DNA of 16,981 nucleotides from Coemansia sp. RSA 1804 (Eukaryota > Kickxellomycota > Kickxellomycetes > Kickxellales > Kickxellaceae). Within the stretch, counting starts at the first letter, position 1. Each line of letters starts with the position of its first letter. The notes beneath the pieces were generated by a model. The model worked only from the letters and a program-made list of their open reading frames with translations. It ran no database searches and was not told where the DNA came from. Positions 13,316 to 16,981 of this stretch are shown one piece after another. The stretch lies in NCBI GenBank assembly GCA_027578815.1, contig JANBTH010000457.1:1-16981 (forward strand). The letters are read 5' to 3'. Both the position numbers and the translations under genes were made by a program.

Positions 13316-14851
13316 ATGACTGCAAGAAACACAGCCCAGCGGAATAATGCCTGTATATTTGATAAAAGAGCTGAGCCCAACGAGACAGCACCTCTTCTCC
13401 AGGCTCCATTGTCAGGGATAGACTTGGTTATTGCAAAGAACGACACCACCGAGTCCTACATTCACGCTGCAAAAAGGGAGCTCAAATGGATGGCATCAAA
13501 CTCGTCGTGGGTAATCCTCAATCTGGTGTTACAATCCTCGTTTTTCTTTGTCAACGTAGTTTCCGTGGGCCATTTGGGAGCCAAAAAGCTAGCAGCCATG
13601 TCACTTTCAGTAACATTCCACAACATTGTTGTAATGTCACCAATATTCGGACTACTCTCAGCAATGGACACGTTTTGCAGTACCGCATACACGGCATCGC
13701 GTGATAGAACGCTTGTTGGGTTCCATTACCAACGTGGAATAGTGGCGGTTTGCACATACTTTATACTTGTCTCACCAATACTGTGGAACGCAGAAAGAAT
13801 TCTGTTGCGGCTGGGACAGGACCCGGAGATTGCGCATTTGTCAGGGCTGTATTTGCGCATCCAAGTTGTCAGTTTACTTCCGTCCTCGTTGTATGAGACC
13901 ACAAAGCGCTATCTCCAGGCGCAGGGCATGATGCATGCTGCAGCAATTGTGGTTGCAGTGGTTGCGCCAATCCAATGGGTCAGTAGCATTGTGCTAGTGC
14001 GCTCAACACGGTTCGGGATTGGGTTCATTGGTGCGCCAATTGTAAACATGATAGCCAACACTCTATTGTTGTCGGGAGTACTATTGTTTGCCCGGTACAG
14101 CAGAGCGGCAGAGTCGTGGGGCGGGTGGAATATGAGCGTGTTTGGCACAATGTGGGAGTACTACAAGCTTGCCATTCCAGCGGTTATCACCATATGTGCC
14201 GAGTGGGTAGGATTTGAGCTACTTGTTCTTGGGGCCTCGTACTTTGGTGCCTACCAGCTTGCAGCAAACGCAATTATGCTTAACACCGTTGGACTGATAA
14301 TTGCATTCAGCAACGGTCTTGGATACAGCACAGGATCACGAATCGGTAACCTGATGGGGAATGCCAAGCCTCGTCAGGCACGTATTGCGGCCTATATGTC
14401 TTTACTGGCAACGACGTTTATTGGCATAATGGGCACGCTATTTATATGGGTTTACGGTGTGCGGTGGACGTCGATATACACGCCGGACCCCCTTGTTGCA
14501 ATTGAAGTAGCAAAACTCGTTCCGGTTGCGTGTGTGTTTATGATAAGCGACTGTCTTAGCCCTATATTGGCAGCAGTGTCCCGTGGACTCGGACATCAGA
14601 AGGAAAATGCAAACATATTTTTGCTTGGGTTCTACGCCTGCGCGTTTCCAATTGCAACCTATCTTGGATATGTGGAACATTTGGAGACGCTTGGACTTTG
14701 GTGGGGGTTCTGTACTGGTGTCATCGCCGTCTGCATACTCCAGGCTGTCTATCTGTTTGTGTGGGTTAATTGGAGAGACGAAGTGCGTCTCTGCGTAATA
14801 CGGCTTTTAAAAAACAGCCGCGGTGCTGTCAGACATATTGATTCAGAATAA
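13316..14851 (+). CDS. MATE-family multidrug/organic cation efflux transporter B
   Basis: This is a 511-residue tandem duplicate of transporter A in the same orientation, 474 bp downstream. Marks in order are acidic dileucine E-T-A-P-L-L (23-28), shared K-N-D-T-T-E-S-Y before helix 1, V-G-H-L-G-A-K-K-L-A-A-M-S-L (84-97) and G-L-L-S-A-M-D-T-F-C-S-T-A (112-124). These are followed by A-I-P-A-V-I-T-I-C-A-E-W-V-G-F-E-L-L (286-303) and R-I-G-N-L-M-G-N-A-K-P-R-Q-A-R. It ends W-R-D-E-V-R-L-C like A. It keeps Glu296 and Glu301, matching the pair of conserved membrane glutamates in eukaryotic MATEs, so B is the more canonical copy. Both copies have S-T-A where many MATEs have G-Q-A in the S-A-x-D-T motif. 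Membrane export of organic cations or metabolites, vacuolar or plasma membrane, is the likely role. Confidence 0.92.
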   Translation: MTARNTAQRNNACIFDKRAEPNETAPLLQAPLSGIDLVIAKNDTTESYIHAAKRELKWMASNSSWVILNLVLQSSFFFVNVVSVGHLGAKKLAAMSLSVTFHNIVVMSPIFGLLSAMDTFCSTAYTASRDRTLVGFHYQRGIVAVCTYFILVSPILWNAERILLRLGQDPEIAHLSGLYLRIQVVSLLPSSLYETTKRYLQAQGMMHAAAIVVAVVAPIQWVSSIVLVRSTRFGIGFIGAPIVNMIANTLLLSGVLLFARYSRAAESWGGWNMSVFGTMWEYYKLAIPAVITICAEWVGFELLVLGASYFGAYQLAANAIMLNTVGLIIAFSNGLGYSTGSRIGNLMGNAKPRQARIAAYMSLLATTFIGIMGTLFIWVYGVRWTSIYTPDPLVAIEVAKLVPVACVFMISDCLSPILAAVSRGLGHQKENANIFLLGFYACAFPIATYLGYVEHLETLGLWWGFCTGVIAVCILQAVYLFVWVNWRDEVRLCVIRLLKNSRGAVRHIDSE

Positions 14852-15769
14852 GATGGTCTTTTAGATAGTTTTTTGTTTTAGTTGAAAGGTGTAGTGAGCA
14901 CTTTACTGTTGGCTGCGACTAAGGTTAGTGATGGGGTTCTGGAACGCAATTAATATTGAATTTTTTCAAAATTTCTTTACTTGCAAACATAAATTCTAGG
15001 GGTTTAAAAGGATATAATCAGTTTTAAATTGGAGGTTGGACCACTGGGCAAAACTAGCAGTGGGTTAAAATAACCCCCGTCACTGATCTTAAGATGGGTG
15101 ATATTCATGTCAAGTGTATGCAAACTCTATTTCTCTATTATTTTGGCATCTTCAAGTTAAATAGGAATAGTCTTTAAATTCTGTAGCACTAGTATTCACT
15201 TTGTTCAGAGCAAATTATTTACTTTTAATTGTATTTTTACGTTAATTTTAATATTGCAAGCTATATTCAACTATTTCACATTGGAAGAAACGTGAGACGG
15301 CCAGTGAAAAGAAAATACATATCAGCTGTCAGATATCCGGCTAGGCTACCTGAACAAAAATGGGATGATGGGGTGATTTCTGTGTATAAACGCATGAAAA
15401 TAAAGATGTGATATTAAAATTTGTAGCACGGAAATAGAAGGTAAATTGGCACGCAGCTACATGTTACAGCGTCACATACAGCTGATATTGCCCAACCATC
15501 CACATATTAAAAGCGGAAGCAAATATAATCCCCAACAGATACGCAAGACTTTAAATGAAAATTGAGTGTCCAAATAAAATTCTCCTTGTGTGTATTAGTG
15601 TACGGCAAGTGAATTTAATTATTAGCAATAAACGCTTAACTGAGAAACCTATGATATAAAAAATTTATAAAAAGGTGTCCAATGTCTCATAGAAAAACAG
15701 CTATAGAATTTTTCTATATCATATTCTATTACAGCAATAAAAACTACCAATATCAAAAAACTAAAAAAA
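14852..15769. other. Long AT-rich intergenic region with hairpins and a possible gene remnant
   Basis: No intact gene was seen in these 918 bases. A hairpin cluster lies at 15041-15106. A frame without a good ATG (15229-15411) ends with Y-I-S-A-V-R-Y and K-W-D-D-G-V-I-S-V-Y-K-R-M-K and may be a remnant related to the small protein downstream, but the match is weak. Near 15655-15715 several TATA-like and A/T blocks precede the 15770 gene and are its likely promoter. No tRNA was recognised. Confidence 0.35.
15041..15106. other. Cluster of three short palindromes
   Basis: CCACTG (15041-15046) pairs with CAGTGG (15058-15063). GGGTTA (15062-15067) pairs with TAACCC (15071-15076) over a three-base loop. 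ATCTTAAGAT (15086-15095) is a perfect 10-bp palindrome nested between TCAC (15080-15083) and GTGA (15098-15101). The arms overlap, so alternative foldings compete. Function is unknown. Confidence 0.5.
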
Positions 15770-15997
15770 ATGACGCTTTGGAAAGTTGCAGTTGAATATA
15801 ACGGTGAAGATGTGCCAGGGTCTCCGTTGTTCTATTCTTATAAACCTACAAAAGAGAAAGCAGAGATAGATGCTAGAAATCAAGCTGTAAAAGAGGTTAC
15901 CAAAGGTTATAGACAACAAAATTATGATGAGAGAACAGCTGAAGCCAAAGCAAAGAAAGCAATTAGATCTGTTTCTGCAGAAGTGATGAGCTATTAA
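15770..15997 (+). CDS. Small basic protein, possibly dsRNA-binding-fold-like
   Basis: This 75-residue protein is not a firm match to any family I recognise. The order of elements is W-K-V-A-V-E-Y-N-G-E (strand-like, 4-13), P-L-F-Y-S-Y-K-P (strand-like, 19-26), then T-K-E-K-A-E-I-D-A-R-N-Q-A-V-K-E-V (helix, 27-43). A charged Lys/Ala/Glu-rich C-terminal helix follows (53-70). Strand-strand-helix with S/T-K-x-x-A at the helix start is reminiscent of the second half of a double-stranded RNA-binding motif, but the first helix is missing; this is inference. The start has A-rich fungal context (AAAAAAAATGA). Codon use is A/T-rich compared with the MATE genes, which fits a young or fast-evolving gene. 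Two partial relatives seem to lie at 10466-10600 and 10619-10849. Confidence 0.6.
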   Translation: MTLWKVAVEYNGEDVPGSPLFYSYKPTKEKAEIDARNQAVKEVTKGYRQQNYDERTAEAKAKKAIRSVSAEVMSY

Positions 15998-16430
15998 AAC
16001 ATTACACCATATCTTATAATTGAATGACGGAGAGAAAATACAATTTTGGCTTGCTTAAAAAACCAGCCAAAACCTTGTGAACTTGGAAATAGTCAATTCT
16101 AATGCTAATTAATGATTTTGTCAAATATGCACTTGTGTTAGGTTTCAAACTATTCTGTGCCTATTTTTGCCAGTTAGCTAACAACAATAACGAGTTCTTG
16201 CAGAGAACATGCACTAGTGCTTTGGTTGTAGAAAGTTTGTTTTGAATAAAAGATAGTAAAAGATGGTTGAATGTAGAATTAGTTCAAAAGATAAATAGTA
16301 ACAGAATGTTTCGCTCCTATCAAAGCACCTCTAATGGAGCTAGTCATACTCAGACTCTGCAAACGGTCTTTTCCAATAAAACATACCAATCCTAGCAAAC
16401 ACCTTCTTCTCCCTCTCAAATTAGATATGG
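15998..16430. other. Convergent 3' intergenic region
   Basis: This region lies between the 75-aa gene (plus) and the cobalamin adenosyltransferase (minus), so it holds both 3' flanks. It is AT-rich, with AATAAA-like words near 16245 and 16376. No gene, repeat or RNA was recognised. Confidence 0.4.
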
Positions 16431-16981
16431 CTACTTGTCAAACTCGGTGACGCGGCCCTGGTGGTGCACATAGATCTTCTCAGTGGCACCGTGGATCTTG
16501 GCAGTCCAGCGCGCAGCAACAAACAGAAAGTCGCTGAGACGGTTGACAAAGGCGAATGTCTCAGAATCAATGTCATCGAGCAGCGGAACAAGCGAGCGCT
16601 CAGCTCTGCGGCAAACGGTGCGCGCAACATGGAGTGTTGAGGCAGCCAGGCCGCCTGACGGCAGAATAAACGAGCGATGGACTGGCAGTTCGGGCGACAT
16701 CTCGTCAACCCAGGCCTCGAGGTTGGCGCAGTGGTGGCCATCGACGTCAAACCGTGTGCGCTTGACCTTTGCCTGCGACTTTGACCCAACAGGCGTTGCC
16801 ACATTGGATCCGACATCCTGCAGCAGGCACTGGATGATCTCCAGCCGCTTGACCAGCACTGCGGCAGCCTTTTCTGCCTCCGCCTTTCCCTGGTGGTGGT
16901 GGTTATTCTCCAGATGCGCAATAGCCAGCCCAAGCATCGATGACAGCTCGTCGGTTGCGCCTAGTGCTTCAAACACTGCGT
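16431..16981 (-). CDS. ATP:cob(I)alamin adenosyltransferase, PduO/MMAB type (C-terminal part, runs off right edge)
   Basis: At least 182 residues are visible, reading leftward from the window edge to TAG at 16433-16431; the N terminus with the nucleotide-binding start of the fold is outside. The enzyme transfers adenosyl from ATP to cob(I)alamin to make adenosylcobalamin, the cofactor of mitochondrial methylmalonyl-CoA mutase. Recognisable blocks are V-F-E-A-L-G-A-T-D-E-L-S-S, I-Q-C-L-L-Q-D-V-G-S-N-V-A-T-P, F-I-L-P-S-G-G, L-H-V-A-R-T-V-C-R-R-A-E-R, and F-V-N-R-L-S-D-F-L-F-V-A-A-R-W. The last three carry the Arg, Asn and Asp residues of the family's active site and match human MMAB closely. 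The end K-I-Y-V-H-H-Q-G-R-V-T-E-F-D-K replaces the longer C-terminal extension seen in some homologs. Its presence implies B12 use, which argues for an early-diverging fungus. Confidence 0.93.
   Translation of the reverse strand, partial: AVFEALGATDELSSMLGLAIAHLENNHHHQGKAEAEKAAAVLVKRLEIIQCLLQDVGSNVATPVGSKSQAKVKRTRFDVDGHHCANLEAWVDEMSPELPVHRSFILPSGGLAASTLHVARTVCRRAERSLVPLLDDIDSETFAFVNRLSDFLFVAARWTAKIHGATEKIYVHHQGRVTEFDK

Noticed and set aside
15001..15106. tRNA gene in the hairpin cluster
   Set aside because: No acceptor-stem pairing around the hairpins and no B-box in the right place.
15229..15411. 60-codon frame as a fourth small-protein relative
   Set aside because: It starts from TTG, and the similarity (A-V-R-Y, S-V-Y-K) is too short to support a gene; mentioned only as a possible remnant.

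Overview
The window looks like nuclear DNA of an early-diverging fungus, possibly Kickxellales/Coemansia-like (an inference; no rRNA or other diagnostic marker is present). The reasons are compact genes, one clear short GT-AG intron, AT-rich intergenic DNA with pyrimidine-rich promoter tracts, secreted AA11-like chitin/copper-domain proteins, eukaryotic-type MATE transporters, and a vitamin B12 adenosyltransferase, a pathway that Dikarya generally lack but several early-diverging fungal lineages keep. All genes read in the standard code.

Layout from left to right. Positions 1-956 (minus) hold the 5' part of cytosolic leucyl-tRNA synthetase, with a 16-codon first exon and a 142-nt intron. Positions 1387-8247 hold a head-to-tail array of three secreted paralogs, all on the minus strand. 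Each has a signal peptide, a roughly 190-residue AA11-like LPMO-type domain and a long low-complexity tail; they are called P1 (1387-3099), P2 (3653-5926) and P3 (6538-8247) here. Positions 8825-10042 (plus) encode an AIF/AMID/FSP1-like FAD-NAD(P)H oxidoreductase. Positions 10466-11096 hold small, possibly decayed genes related to a 75-aa protein at 15770-15997. Positions 11300-12841 and 13316-14851 (plus) are a tandem pair of MATE transporters. From 16431 to the right edge (minus) lies the 3' part of ATP:cob(I)alamin adenosyltransferase.

The three-gene secreted array is the most unusual part. Only P3 can form a copper 'histidine brace': a His directly after the predicted signal-peptide cleavage site plus an internal His. 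P1 and P2 have Gly at the mature N terminus and no internal His. P3 in turn has lost both cysteines of a disulfide-like pair that P1 and P2 keep. The tails have diverged into acidic Ser/Asp/Glu-rich sequence with recurrent D-D-K-C-D motifs (P1, P3) or a prion-like Gln/Asn/Gly/Tyr/Met repeat tail (P2). P1 and P2 carry dibasic kexin-type sites between domain and tail. The array reads like one putative active enzyme with two non-catalytic derivatives that may serve the cell surface or matrix; that role is inference.

The housekeeping genes at the two ends (LeuRS, B12 adenosyltransferase) frame a middle region of tandem duplication (secreted proteins, MATEs) and small rapidly evolving genes. No ribosomal RNA, CRISPR array or complete transposon was recognised.
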